This document shows, piece after piece, positions 1 through 9,174 of a stretch of 64,000 bases of DNA. A program made the position numbers and the translations under genes. Position 1 is the first letter of the stretch. Each line of letters starts with the position of its first letter. The stretch is from contig CAWEDP010000002.1 of the NCBI GenBank assembly GCA_963807925.1, positions 2,542,001-2,606,000 on the forward strand. Direction: 5' to 3'. The notes beneath the pieces are model-generated. The model was not told where the DNA came from and searched no databases. It was given only the letters and a program-made list of their open reading frames with translations. The DNA is from CAWEDP01 sp963807925. Its GTDB lineage: Bacteria; Acidobacteriota; Vicinamibacteria; Vicinamibacterales; CAVVIG01.

Positions 1-1035
1 ACTTTCGCTCCGACGAGGGCATGCGAACGATCGCGACGCCACACGCCGCCAGGAGCCCTCCGAAAATCGTCAACCCGACGATGCCCTGCTCGACAAGCAC
101 GGCGATCGGCAGGTTGTGGGGCGCAGCCAGCTTGCCCAGCTGGGGCAGAACCGCCGTTCCGTATGCGCCGGCGCCGATGCCGAGGAAGGGATGCTCCGGA
201 AACACGTCGAGTCCGGCCATCCAGATGTCACGCCGGCCCGTCATCGCTCCGCCCTCGAGCAGCTCCGATTTGACCGAGAGCACGCGCGCCCACGTGCCCT
301 GGGGAACGACGACGAAGGTCGCGCCCGTGCCGATGACGAGGATCGCCATCGTGGCGATCAACGCGCCGCGCGACTGCTTCGGGAACATCAGAGGCGCCAT
401 CGACAGCGACAGGAGGCCTGCGAGAAACGCGCTTCTCGTGCCTGTCAACAAGATGGCGACCGGCGTCACCGCGACGTAGACCAGCAGGGTCGCGCGAACC
501 ATCGCGCGCAGCCTGCCCGAATAACTGTGCATCAGATACAAGGCCATCGGGATCCCGGCAACCAAGGTCAGTCCGAGATCGTCGGCATTGATCCCGCTCA
601 TGGAGTACCGATCTTTCAGGTACCAGGTACCTGGACGCCCGAATGAAAGCTGTTGAACACACCACCCACCGGCACGAACGCGCCGAGACAGTACGCCAGC
701 AGCAACGCGTGCTGCTCTTTTCGCGTTCGCGCGAATTCGTGAATCACCCACGCGCTTCCAAGCAACTGCGCGTAGGTCCACACGCGAACGACCGTGTCCG
801 GGTAGGAGATGCTCCAGAGGAGAGTCAACGCGCTCGAAACGGTGAACGCGGTCGCGAGCACCAGGATCGCGTTCGGCTTTCGAAACCGTCCCTCCATCGC
901 GAGCGTGAGGAAGCCGACGCCGAGCGTTGCGACGCCCATCAGACGACTGAGGGCTCCGAAGCCCTCGACGGCGACCACGTCCCACGGCACCGTGAAGACG
1001 AAGGCCACCAGGAGCAGACGAGTGAACTTACGCAC
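1..1035 (-). pseudogene. O-antigen ligase / Wzy-like polysaccharide polymerase, frameshifted and cut by window edge
   Basis: Multi-spanning membrane protein of the O-antigen ligase/polymerase (Wzy_C) family, which joins or polymerises lipid-linked glycans at the periplasmic face. The first part, from a GTG at 1035 that overlaps the upstream glycosyltransferase stop by 8 nt, has several hydrophobic segments and runs to a stop at 616-618. The next part continues in another frame: it resumes near 615 with residues DRYSMSGINADDLGL and shows the family loop FPEHPFLGIGAGAYG followed by PHN. The break falls on a 7-bp tandem duplication (AGGTACC twice, plus-strand 618-631). A third copy would restore one continuous frame. 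The real C-terminus lies outside the window. Either a slippage-prone switch, a true lesion or a consensus error. It is the last gene seen of the exopolysaccharide operon. Confidence 0.75.
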
Positions 1036-1996
1036 GGCGACTCGACGTTTCTGGCAGCGGATCCGACGCTCGCGCCGCACGGCCGAGCGCGCTGGTCAAC
1101 CCGTGCTTGACGCCCGCCAGGCGGTCCAGCCACGGCAACGGCACCCACGTCAGCAGGAGCAGAACGTAGGCGGTCGCCGCAACCGGGTTCGCAGAGACCG
1201 CCTCGAGATAGCAGCGGCGCGCTTCCCGCGGATCGCGCGCACCCCGGTGATACCACCATCCGCTCTCGAGCAGGTGCAGGTGCAGCACGCGCTCGGCCAC
1301 CATCTTCTCGCGATGCTTCGCGCGAAACAGCTCACGCGCCCGCGTCGTGGACCCGATGTTGGCGGTGATTCTGCCGGCATCGTCGCCCTTGGTCACGCGG
1401 GCGAGCGCTTCCGGCACGATGTCCGCGGCAAACCGCTCGGCAAGCCTCAGCCACAGGTCCATCTCCTGTGCGGCCGGAAGCGTCTCGTCAAACCCGCCCG
1501 TCTCCAGAACCGCGCTCCGGCGCACCATCCCTACCGTCGTTTCGCCGACCACGTTGTCGGTCAGCAGCGCGCGACTCAGGTCGGACCGCCGGCGTGGAAT
1601 GTAACGCTCGACCGTGCCGTCGGAATAGACCCGCTCGGACCCGGTGTAGACGAGCGCCACTTGCCCGCTCGAGGACTCGAACACCGCCAGTTGCCGCTCC
1701 AGCTTGGTCGGCAGCCATTCGTCGTCGGAGTCCAGGAACGCGACATACGGCGCAGACCCCGCGCGGATGCCGGTATTCCGCGCCGCGCTGCCGCCTCGAT
1801 TCTTGTCGTGACGGATGAGCCTGATGCGGGGATCGGTCAGCGCGGCCACCGCTTCGCCGGTGCCGTCGGTCGATCCGTCGTCGACCACGATGAGCTCGAA
1901 ATCCTGGCACGTTTGCGCGAGGACGCTGGCGATCGCACGGCGGACCGCCGCCTCCCTGTTGAAGACCGGGACAACCACGGTGACCTTGGGCGGCAT
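1028..1996 (-). CDS. GT2 family glycosyltransferase
   Basis: A 322-residue GT-A fold glycosyltransferase of family 2. It probably adds one sugar from a nucleotide-sugar to the lipid-linked repeat unit of the exopolysaccharide. The N-terminus is the standard beta strand VTVVVPVFNRE, followed by VVDDGSTDGT (about 37-46) for nucleotide binding and the metal-binding DSDDEW (about 89-94). The tail after about 225 is helical with one hydrophobic stretch (TAYVLLLLTWVPLPWL) that could associate with the membrane. I chose the ATG at 1996 because the GT2 fold begins immediately after it; the longer open frame upstream is low-complexity shadow. It overlaps the downstream ligase-like gene by 8 nt. Donor and acceptor sugars cannot be read from the sequence. 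Confidence 0.9.
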   Translation of the reverse strand: MPPKVTVVVPVFNREAAVRRAIASVLAQTCQDFELIVVDDGSTDGTGEAVAALTDPRIRLIRHDKNRGGSAARNTGIRAGSAPYVAFLDSDDEWLPTKLERQLAVFESSSGQVALVYTGSERVYSDGTVERYIPRRRSDLSRALLTDNVVGETTVGMVRRSAVLETGGFDETLPAAQEMDLWLRLAERFAADIVPEALARVTKGDDAGRITANIGSTTRARELFRAKHREKMVAERVLHLHLLESGWWYHRGARDPREARRCYLEAVSANPVAATAYVLLLLTWVPLPWLDRLAGVKHGLTSALGRAARASDPLPETSSRRA

Positions 1997-2027
1997 TGAC
2001 AAGGCAGGCTTCAGGCGGACCGCGACA

Positions 2028-2981
2028 TTACGCCGCGACGGCGGACTTGGAAAGGAACCAGTCGTAGGTCTCCGCGATGCCCCGCCGCAACTCGATCGTG
2101 TGGCGCCATCCCAGATCGTGCAACCGCGAGACGTCGAGGAGCTTTCGGGGCGTTCCGTCCGGCTTCTCGGCATCGAACACCAGACGGGCCGCCGGGTGGA
2201 CGATCGCCCGCACCATGTCCGCCAGCTCGCGAATCGACAGGTCTTCTCCCGTCCCGACGTTGATGTGCTCGGCCGCATCGTAGTGGGTCATCAGGAACAG
2301 ACAGGCGTCCGCCAGATCGTCCACGTGCAGGAATTCGCGGCGCGGCGTTCCGGTGCCCCAGATGACCACGTCGTCGCGACCCGCCACCTTCGCGTCGTGG
2401 AACTTGCGGATGAGCGCCGGCAAGACGTGCGAGCTGGTGAGATCGAAGTTGTCGTGCGGGCCGTAGAGATTGGTGGGCATCGCCGCGATGAAGTCGCAGC
2501 CGTACTGCTTCCGATAGCTCTGACACAGTTTGATGCCGGCGATCTTCGCCAGCGCATAGGCCTCGTTGGTCGATTCGAGCGGCCCGCTGAGCAGGTACTC
2601 CTCGCGCATCGGCTGAGGGCATTCGCGAGGGTAGATACAGGAGCTGCCGAGATACAGCAGCCGCCTGGCGCCGTACAGATGCGCGGCGTGGACGACCGTG
2701 CCATGAATCATCATGTTGTCGTACAGGAACTCCGCCGGTCGGGTCGAGTTCGCGAGAATGCCTCCAACCGTCCCCGCTACGAGGAACACGTATTCGGGGC
2801 GATTGGCGCGGAACCAGTAGTTCACCGCCGCCTGATCCCGCAGATCCAGCTGCTCGCGCGTGGCCGTCAGCAGGTTCGTGAACCCCCCGGCTCTCAGCCG
2901 GCGCATCACGGCCGAACCGACCAGCCCACCGTGGCCTGCCACGAAGATTCGAACCGACGGGTCCATACAGACGCTCTTCAT
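2028..2981 (-). CDS. fcl: GDP-L-fucose synthase
   Basis: A 317-residue extended SDR enzyme that converts GDP-4-keto-6-deoxy-mannose to GDP-L-fucose using NADPH. The Rossmann motif GHGGLVG is at 16-22, the conserved SSCIYP segment at about 114-119, and the catalytic Tyr/Lys pair in YALAK at about 142-146. Length is normal for the family (about 310-320). The start at 2981 has AGAGGGG about 8 nt upstream; an ATG at 2966 is a weaker alternative. Presence of this enzyme suggests the polymer contains L-fucose or a related 6-deoxysugar. The GDP-mannose dehydratase partner (gmd) is not in the window. It lies in the exopolysaccharide operon between the VanZ-like gene and the glycosyltransferase. Confidence 0.92.
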   Translation of the reverse strand: MKSVCMDPSVRIFVAGHGGLVGSAVMRRLRAGGFTNLLTATREQLDLRDQAAVNYWFRANRPEYVFLVAGTVGGILANSTRPAEFLYDNMMIHGTVVHAAHLYGARRLLYLGSSCIYPRECPQPMREEYLLSGPLESTNEAYALAKIAGIKLCQSYRKQYGCDFIAAMPTNLYGPHDNFDLTSSHVLPALIRKFHDAKVAGRDDVVIWGTGTPRREFLHVDDLADACLFLMTHYDAAEHINVGTGEDLSIRELADMVRAIVHPAARLVFDAEKPDGTPRKLLDVSRLHDLGWRHTIELRRGIAETYDWFLSKSAVAA

Positions 2982-3012
2982 AACCGGTCCCCTCTTGATG
3001 ACTTCCCTCACC

Positions 3013-4500
3013 TCATCGCGTGCGTGACGGGCTCGGCACCGCGACCGACGCAGCCACGATCCACAACACAGCGGCGCCGATTCCGGCCGTCGTGCCGAGG
3101 TTCCCCGCGTCGAACGCACGGCCACTGACGAGGACCAGGACGCCTTCGACGGCAACCGCGACCACCACCAGGTACGCCACGCCGAATGCGATCCTCTGGT
3201 GAGCCGTGCGTCCCAGCAGGCCGATCAGAGCGCCCGGCGGCAGGAACAGCGCCGCGAGATAGGCGACCTTGTAGTACTCGAGTCGGTCGGGGTTGACGTC
3301 GAAAGAACCGTCCGCGAGTGCCACGTTCGCGCCGGGGCTGAGTTCGTTGCGGACCACTCGATGCGCGCCGGCGATCGCGGCCATGATGGCTGCGCCGTCA
3401 TAGGTGATGAGGACGTGCACCGGCTCTCGCGTGGAGAATGCCCCCGGAGCAATCGTTTCGAAGCGGGCCCCATTGAGCCCGGTGGCCGGAGTGCGGAGAC
3501 GGAAGACCAGGTCGCGGCCCTCTTGACCGACCGTGAAGTTCCGCCGAAAGGGGCTGACGGAATTGGAGACGATTCGCGCGGGGCCATTCTGGTTCGGATC
3601 CTCTGTCGCGCACCGAAGCCGCAGCGTGAACGCATTGGTCTCGCCGAGCCTTCCAACGAGGGCGGACACCGCCTTGCGAGCCCGCAGCCATCGCCCTTCC
3701 GCCAGGTGGGGATCGCGGTCACCCGCCAGGCCCGATGCCTCAGTCCAGTCCAGACTCGGGAGATGACCCATGACGTCCCGATAGGGCGGATCGCCCGTCA
3801 GGTTGTACGCGGCGACAGGCGGCGCCGGGATCGCGACTGACTTGCCCTCGGCGAACTCGCGCACCGCTGCCCGCGATGTGGCCGCATCGAATATCTCCAG
3901 CTCGGAGACCCGGCCTCTCCACGGGCGATCGCCTGTCAGCTCGTTGCCGATCAGAAGCGGGTAGGTCGTGTCCCAATCGCTCAACCGCGCTCGGGCCTGC
4001 AACGCTCCGGATACGAGCAGCGTCAGCAGGAGCACACCGGTGAGCGCCGCGACGAGCATCCAGGGTGCCGTGCGGGTCTGCAGCCAGCCGAGACCGGCAA
4101 CCAGTGATGCCGCCCACATCCTTCCAAAGACCACGCCCGATGCGCCACCCAGGGTATTGGCCATCACATCGACCGGAGACGATTCGCGGCCCGGCAGCCA
4201 GAGCTGCGCCGACTCGATCGCGATCGACACGAGGCAGGCGGCACCTGCGACGACGATGGCAGAAGACCAGGCACGAGCGAACCGCGACCTGCCGATAACC
4301 GCGTCGAGGAGCGCCCCGAATGGAACGAACAGGAGCATATTCAGGGCGAGATGCACCGGCGCCAGTTGACGGACCGCCTCCACAAGCAGCGCGCGTCCCT
4401 GCTGAGGCTCGACAGCGATTCGGCGGAAGTCAAAAGGGGCCATCGTCGCGACGGCCATGAAGAGCACCCAGACCGCCAGACACCGCCCGCGACCCGACAT
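3013..4500 (-). CDS. VanZ-like membrane protein with internal LamG/concanavalin-like domain
   Basis: A 495-residue membrane protein. The first ~165 residues have four hydrophobic segments and the VanZ family signatures LNMLLFVPFGALL and IESAQLWLPGRESSPVDV followed by ANTLGG. After one more membrane segment comes a ~220-residue soluble stretch with the pattern of a LamG/concanavalin-A-like jelly roll (for example WRGRVSELEIFDAATSR and HVLITYDGA). Three hydrophobic segments close the protein. VanZ proteins are poorly understood (teicoplanin resistance, cell-envelope roles). The LamG part suggests binding of an extracellular polysaccharide. Its place between the Wzc kinase and GDP-fucose synthase genes argues for a role in assembly, anchoring or export of the polymer. 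That role is inference. Confidence 0.8.
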   Translation of the reverse strand: MSGRGRCLAVWVLFMAVATMAPFDFRRIAVEPQQGRALLVEAVRQLAPVHLALNMLLFVPFGALLDAVIGRSRFARAWSSAIVVAGAACLVSIAIESAQLWLPGRESSPVDVMANTLGGASGVVFGRMWAASLVAGLGWLQTRTAPWMLVAALTGVLLLTLLVSGALQARARLSDWDTTYPLLIGNELTGDRPWRGRVSELEIFDAATSRAAVREFAEGKSVAIPAPPVAAYNLTGDPPYRDVMGHLPSLDWTEASGLAGDRDPHLAEGRWLRARKAVSALVGRLGETNAFTLRLRCATEDPNQNGPARIVSNSVSPFRRNFTVGQEGRDLVFRLRTPATGLNGARFETIAPGAFSTREPVHVLITYDGAAIMAAIAGAHRVVRNELSPGANVALADGSFDVNPDRLEYYKVAYLAALFLPPGALIGLLGRTAHQRIAFGVAYLVVVAVAVEGVLVLVSGRAFDAGNLGTTAGIGAAVLWIVAASVAVPSPSRTR

Positions 4501-4572
4501 GATCAGGCGGCCGGGCAGGCGGCGAGACCGGGGAACGCGTCCGGAAGGCTGCCGCGGCGCGCCATGACGCGG

Positions 4573-6921
4573 TCAGATGTCCTGGCGAGCCAGTACGCTC
4601 GTCTCTCCCCGACGCGACGTCCTTGGCGCGTAGTATTCGTACTGATACGCCGACGATCGATGCAGCTTCGCGCTATTGAGGACGGCACCGACCAGGTGCG
4701 CACCGACCGACGCGAGCCGATTCACCGCGACACTCGCCGCTTCGCGGTTGGTCCCGGACCCGATGACGAAGAGTACGGCGGAGGCCGCGTTGGCCAGGAT
4801 CGTGGCGTCGGTCACCGGCATCACCGGCGGGCAATCGAAGAGCACCACGTCGAACGCTTGACTGAATACCCGGACGACGTTGGCCAGCGTCTCGCTCTCC
4901 AGCAACTCGGACGGGTTGTCGACCGCCGAACCGGCGGGGAGGACGAAAAATCCGTTCGACTCGCGCACCGCGTCGAGAGGGTCAATCTTGCCGCGCAGGA
5001 CGTCGGACAGGCCTGGGGAGTTGGGCATGTCGAACACGCCATGCACGCGGGGTCGCCGCATGTCCGCGTCGATCAGCAGCACCTGGCGGCCGGCCATGGA
5101 CATCGAGACGGCCAGGCTGCTGGCCATCAGAGTCTTCCCTTCCCCGGAAGTGGTGCTCGTCACGGCGAGCGTACGCGCGCCCTGGGAAGGCAGCGTCAGC
5201 AACACCCGTGTCCGGAGGCTGCGGATCGCCTCGAGAAACACCGGAGGCAGGCTCTCGACCCGCAGCACGCCGTTCTTTAGAACCGGGCTGTAGGGAGCGA
5301 CACCCAGCAGGTGCAGCCCGAGCGATTCCTCGACGTCTCCGGGCCGCACGATCTGAGGGTTCAGATACACGAGGCCGGCCGCGAAACCGATCCCGAGAAA
5401 CGCGCCGCCGAAGAGCGCGACGAACAGATTGAGCTGCTTGCGCGGCCAGATCGGCGTGCGCGGCACCTCGGCCATATCGAGAACGCGCGCGTTGTTCGCC
5501 TGCAGCTGGCCCGAGAGCTCGGTCTCCTTGAGCCGCTGGAGGACGCTCTCGAAGATCTGCTGCGTGCTGGCGGCATCCCGCTGGAGTGCGCTATAGGCGA
5601 TCGATTTCTGATCGAGATTGAGGACTTCCCGTTTCTGGGCTTCGAGCGCGGCAGACAGCGCCTGTTCTTTCGCCTTCGCGGCTTTGTAGTCGTTGAGAAC
5701 GCCCTCGGCCACCTTGGCCATCTCGGCATCCAGCCTGCGCTGCGCGGCCTGGAGGGTCGTCGTGGCCTTGATCATGTCCGGGTGCAGGTCACCGAGCCGC
5801 TCGGCCAACTGCTCCCGCTCTCGACTGAGGTTCGCGACCTCGGCCTTCAAACCTTGAATGAACGTGCTCGCGAGAATCGGAGGGAAGGTGTCGAGCGGCG
5901 CGCCACTCGACCGAATCGCCTGCAGCTGGTTGTACAGCCCTTCTCGGTCGAGTCGTTCCGTCCGGGCGGCGGTCAGCGTCGCGTTGAGCTGCGCGAGCTT
6001 CTGAACGACGATGTTCTGTCCCTGATCCAGCGACACGTCGCGCGATTCACGGTATTTCTGCAGGTCGCCCTGACGCACGTTCACTTCTTTGCGCAGCTCC
6101 CCCAGCCGCTCGTTCAGCCACTCGGAAGCGTCACGCGCCCCCTGCCGCCGATCTTCGAGGTTCTGGGCGACGTAGGTTTCCGCAAGACTGTTCACAACGC
6201 GCGCCGCGAGCGCCGGATCGTTGGAACGGTAGACCAGGTTGATGACGCGGCTCTCGCCCAGATCGCTCTTGGTCGGCGTCACCGCGAGCGCGCCGATGAG
6301 CTGGTTGATCTGGCCGACCTGCCGGGCCGGATCGCTGTTCAGCACGTGGAGCGATTCGAGCGTCTTCCGCGCCAGATCGCGGCTCCGGAGAACATCCATC
6401 TGCGTCACGAAATAGTCGACGCGCCCGGTATCCTGCCCCGACTGCTGGAAGGGGGCGACCTGCGCCGTTTCCGGCTCGACCAGCACTCGTGAGTGTGCCT
6501 CGTACACCGGTGTCGCCTTCGCGTTGTACCCGACCGCCGCGGCCAGTGAAGCCGCGACGACGGCACCGATCAACTTCCAGCGGCTGGCGGCCAGCCCGAG
6601 CACCTGTCCAATCGACACGTCGTCCCGGTTCGCACGAGGCGGCGAGGCTTGATAGGCCGGCACTCGCTCTTCCGGCTCGCTGACAACCGGTTCCGGAACA
6701 GCCCGGCCGTTCGCCCCGTTGCCCGACGGCGGGGGGACGTTGAACGCTCGCTGACCGGGTTCCTCCCGGCGCGACCGTTGGTCCGGCGGCTCCTCTCCAG
6801 CAGCGAATTCGGTCTGAAAGGCATCTTCCCGCAGCAGAGGCGTGTGGCCATCTGCAGGTATCGGGACTGCGGCGCTTCCGCTCTGAGCGGCGCGCCGAAG
6901 CGCGGCGTGAACACGGCTCAT
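4573..6921 (-). CDS. Polysaccharide co-polymerase / BY-type tyrosine autokinase (Wzc-like)
   Basis: A 782-residue fusion of a chain-length co-polymerase with a bacterial tyrosine kinase. The order is: cytosolic Pro-rich head (~1-110), TM1 (LIGAVVAASLAAAVGY), a periplasmic Wzz/GNVR domain with long coiled coil (~140-480, ending PRTPIWPRKQLN), TM2 (~497-520), then the kinase. The kinase shows Walker A TSTTSGEGKT, Walker A' LLIDADMRRPR and Walker B VVLFDCPPV. The C-terminal tyrosine-rich tail (YQYEYY) is the expected autophosphorylation cluster. Such proteins control chain length and couple polymerisation to export through Wza. Its gene lies directly downstream of the wza-like gene, as usual. 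The single-chain architecture is like enterobacterial Wzc rather than the split CapAB type. Confidence 0.93.
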   Translation of the reverse strand: MSRVHAALRRAAQSGSAAVPIPADGHTPLLREDAFQTEFAAGEEPPDQRSRREEPGQRAFNVPPPSGNGANGRAVPEPVVSEPEERVPAYQASPPRANRDDVSIGQVLGLAASRWKLIGAVVAASLAAAVGYNAKATPVYEAHSRVLVEPETAQVAPFQQSGQDTGRVDYFVTQMDVLRSRDLARKTLESLHVLNSDPARQVGQINQLIGALAVTPTKSDLGESRVINLVYRSNDPALAARVVNSLAETYVAQNLEDRRQGARDASEWLNERLGELRKEVNVRQGDLQKYRESRDVSLDQGQNIVVQKLAQLNATLTAARTERLDREGLYNQLQAIRSSGAPLDTFPPILASTFIQGLKAEVANLSREREQLAERLGDLHPDMIKATTTLQAAQRRLDAEMAKVAEGVLNDYKAAKAKEQALSAALEAQKREVLNLDQKSIAYSALQRDAASTQQIFESVLQRLKETELSGQLQANNARVLDMAEVPRTPIWPRKQLNLFVALFGGAFLGIGFAAGLVYLNPQIVRPGDVEESLGLHLLGVAPYSPVLKNGVLRVESLPPVFLEAIRSLRTRVLLTLPSQGARTLAVTSTTSGEGKTLMASSLAVSMSMAGRQVLLIDADMRRPRVHGVFDMPNSPGLSDVLRGKIDPLDAVRESNGFFVLPAGSAVDNPSELLESETLANVVRVFSQAFDVVLFDCPPVMPVTDATILANAASAVLFVIGSGTNREAASVAVNRLASVGAHLVGAVLNSAKLHRSSAYQYEYYAPRTSRRGETSVLARQDI

Positions 6922-7032
6922 GACGCTATTCTCTCCCTCTGTCGTCGACGCGAGACGCGCGCATTGCGGCGTGCCAGTCGCCGGGCGTGCTGGAACGCTG
7001 TACCCAACCTCCGGACGCGTGGCATCTGCGCA

Positions 7033-7909
7033 TCAGAAGAACCGTTCCCGTACGAGAATCGTGTCGCCTGCCTGCACGACATCGGGAAGGTTCGCGCCAA
7101 TGGTCCGCTCCTTGCCATCGACCGTGCGAATGATCTGAATCCGTCCGGTCGATCCACGGTCGGTCACGCCCCCCGCCAGCGCCAGCACCTGCCGGACCGT
7201 CATCCCCCGGCGGATGACGAACTCGCCCGGGTTGCGGACGTTCCCCGAGACGAAGACCGACTCGGAGCGCGGAACGAAGATGGTGTCGCCGGGGTGCACG
7301 GTCACGTTCTGCGACAGTTGCCCGGCCTGCAGCCCCTTCAGATCGACGTGAATGACGTTCGCGTCGTCGGAGTCGCGCGCCCGCTCGATGGCCCCGGCAT
7401 CCGGCGGCGGCGCGCCGGCCGGCGGCCGAACGATGAGCGCCTCGGGGCCGGCGCGTTCGGTCGTCGACCCGGCCCGCGCGAGCGCCTCGATGATCGTCAT
7501 CACGCCGGAGTACCTGAAGGCCGCCCGGCTGACGGACCTCGCCCAACACAAAGATCTGCTGACTTCGAAACTGATCGACCGTCACCGCAACCTGGGGATT
7601 CTTGATATAGCCCTTGGCGAGGCGATCCCGAATCTCAGTCTCGATCTTCTGCACGGTCATGCCGCCGACCTCCACACGCCCGAGCAGCGGAAAGGTGAAG
7701 GAGCCGTCCGCCTGCACCATGTACTTGTTGGTGAGCTGAGGTTGATCGAAGACGGTGATCGCGAGCACATCGCTGGGGCCGACGACGTAGAGCGCCGGCT
7801 CGTCGGGGGCGGCAGCCGCGGTGACGCCGACGACCGCCACGCAGAAGGCTCCGAGGAGCCATCGCCACGCGGACCGGGAGGGGACCTGAGGGGTTGGGAT
7901 CGATTGCAT
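7033..7909 (-). pseudogene. Wza-like polysaccharide export protein, one frame break
   Basis: Outer-membrane/periplasmic export channel of the Wza family. The N-terminal frame from ATG 7909 has a signal peptide (RWLLGAFCVAVVGVTAAAAP), then the Poly_export domain with YVVGPSDVLAITVFDQPQL and PLLGRVEVGG, reaching IFVLGEVRQPGG. The next codons go out of frame near 7518; the other frame continues with YSGVMTIIEALARAG and the SLBB region to the stop at 7033. Dropping one G (or adding two nt) at about 7515-7522 joins both parts into a normal ~291-residue protein. No lipobox cysteine is visible. The start at 7909 has GAGAG about 8 nt upstream; ATG 7924 is possible. It sits between the beta-barrel gene and the Wzc kinase gene. 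If the break is real, export would be lost. Confidence 0.8.
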
Positions 7910-7944
7910 GGTGCTCTCTCTCATCTCAAAGGCCGACGCGCCGC

Positions 7945-9174
7945 TCAAAACGTGTACTCGATCGACGAGCCCACTCGCAGTCGCGAATATCCCCGACCGA
8001 GCGAGACGTCGGATTGGCGGCTCGCGTGGTCGACGTTCAATCCAATGCGTGTGTGTCCAACGCGGTAGCCGACGTCGCTGCCCCAGATCACGCTGACCTC
8101 GTTGGGGACCTCGGGCGATCCGGTCGCAGTCGCCGCGCCACGCCGCTCGTACGCCAGGTTGAAGCGCCCGATGCTGCCCCGGACGTCCCAGCCCTCGCCC
8201 AGCCGCTCGGTCAGCGTCGCCGTGAATCCGGTGGACAGGTAGTCGTGCTCGAGATCGAGGTAGGAATAGTCCAGATCGCGACGGATGTTGACGGAAAACT
8301 GCGTCCGAACGCGCAGCACGTACGCCAGGTCCGCGGAGGCGACCAGTCCCTTGAACTCCGGGACGTCGCCGTTGCGAAAGATCGACCTGCGGAATCCGAC
8401 GGCCGCGTGACCGCTGACGAGCGCCAGCGGCTTGAACTCGACCTCCGGCATCACGCGAAGGCTGTCGGCATTCCGATCCGGAGAGGCGTCGAATCGATCC
8501 TGTTGCCGCTCGACGTAGATCCCGACACTTGTCAGTGGGGTGACCTCGTAGTGAACCCCGGCGCCCGTGATGGTCCCGGTATGATTGAGTGCGCGCGACA
8601 GATCGACGTCGTAGTAGCGCGTCTCGCCCTGGTAAGCCAGGCGCGTTCGTCCGGCGTAGACGCCCACGCTGGTCTTGCCCCCCACCGCCACCTCGACACC
8701 CGCCCGGGCAGATTCGTCGTGAACGCGGGCCAGCGCGTCGACCTCGATGCCCTGGCGGTGACCGGCGTTGAGAAAAGACCCTTCGACGTACGGCGTGAGG
8801 CGGCCGAGCACCAGCTCGAAATGTCCCGCCGTGTTCGTATCGGAAGAGCGCAACTCCGTCAGATCCTTGTAATAGAAGACGTTGAGGTCGGCGCGGCCGT
8901 TGACGTGCACGTGCGGAGTGAGAAACCACGCCTCGGCACGGGGACTGAAGACCGCGGTCACGTCGCCCTGCGGGTGATTGTCCTCGCTCGTATCATAGAC
9001 ATTGCTGTCCCGGCCGATGTTGCTGACGCGCACGACCGGGGCGAAGGCGAACGCCCCGAGGTGGACGGGCGCCTGTTCGGGATCCTCGGTCGGCTGGATT
9101 TGCGCCCGCGCGGGCGCAACGCCTCCGAGGAGCCACAGCACCGTAAACGCGACTGCCCGGGGGCACCTGGACAT
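7945..9174 (-). CDS. Outer-membrane beta-barrel protein of the exopolysaccharide operon
   Basis: A 409-residue secreted protein with a signal peptide ending in PARAQ (about residue 25) followed by alternating strands rich in aromatic and charged residues and a terminal phenylalanine (SSIEYTF), the usual C-terminal signal for outer-membrane barrels. Many segments pair a short polar turn with a 9-11 residue amphipathic strand, consistent with roughly 16-18 strands. It resembles the uncharacterised outer-membrane beta-barrel proteins found with Wza/Wzc-type export clusters; no enzymatic motif is visible. First gene of the operon, 35 nt upstream of wza. A role as polymer outlet or outer-membrane partner is inference. 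Purine-rich GAGAGGG lies ahead of the ATG. Confidence 0.75.
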   Translation of the reverse strand: MSRCPRAVAFTVLWLLGGVAPARAQIQPTEDPEQAPVHLGAFAFAPVVRVSNIGRDSNVYDTSEDNHPQGDVTAVFSPRAEAWFLTPHVHVNGRADLNVFYYKDLTELRSSDTNTAGHFELVLGRLTPYVEGSFLNAGHRQGIEVDALARVHDESARAGVEVAVGGKTSVGVYAGRTRLAYQGETRYYDVDLSRALNHTGTITGAGVHYEVTPLTSVGIYVERQQDRFDASPDRNADSLRVMPEVEFKPLALVSGHAAVGFRRSIFRNGDVPEFKGLVASADLAYVLRVRTQFSVNIRRDLDYSYLDLEHDYLSTGFTATLTERLGEGWDVRGSIGRFNLAYERRGAATATGSPEVPNEVSVIWGSDVGYRVGHTRIGLNVDHASRQSDVSLGRGYSRLRVGSSIEYTF

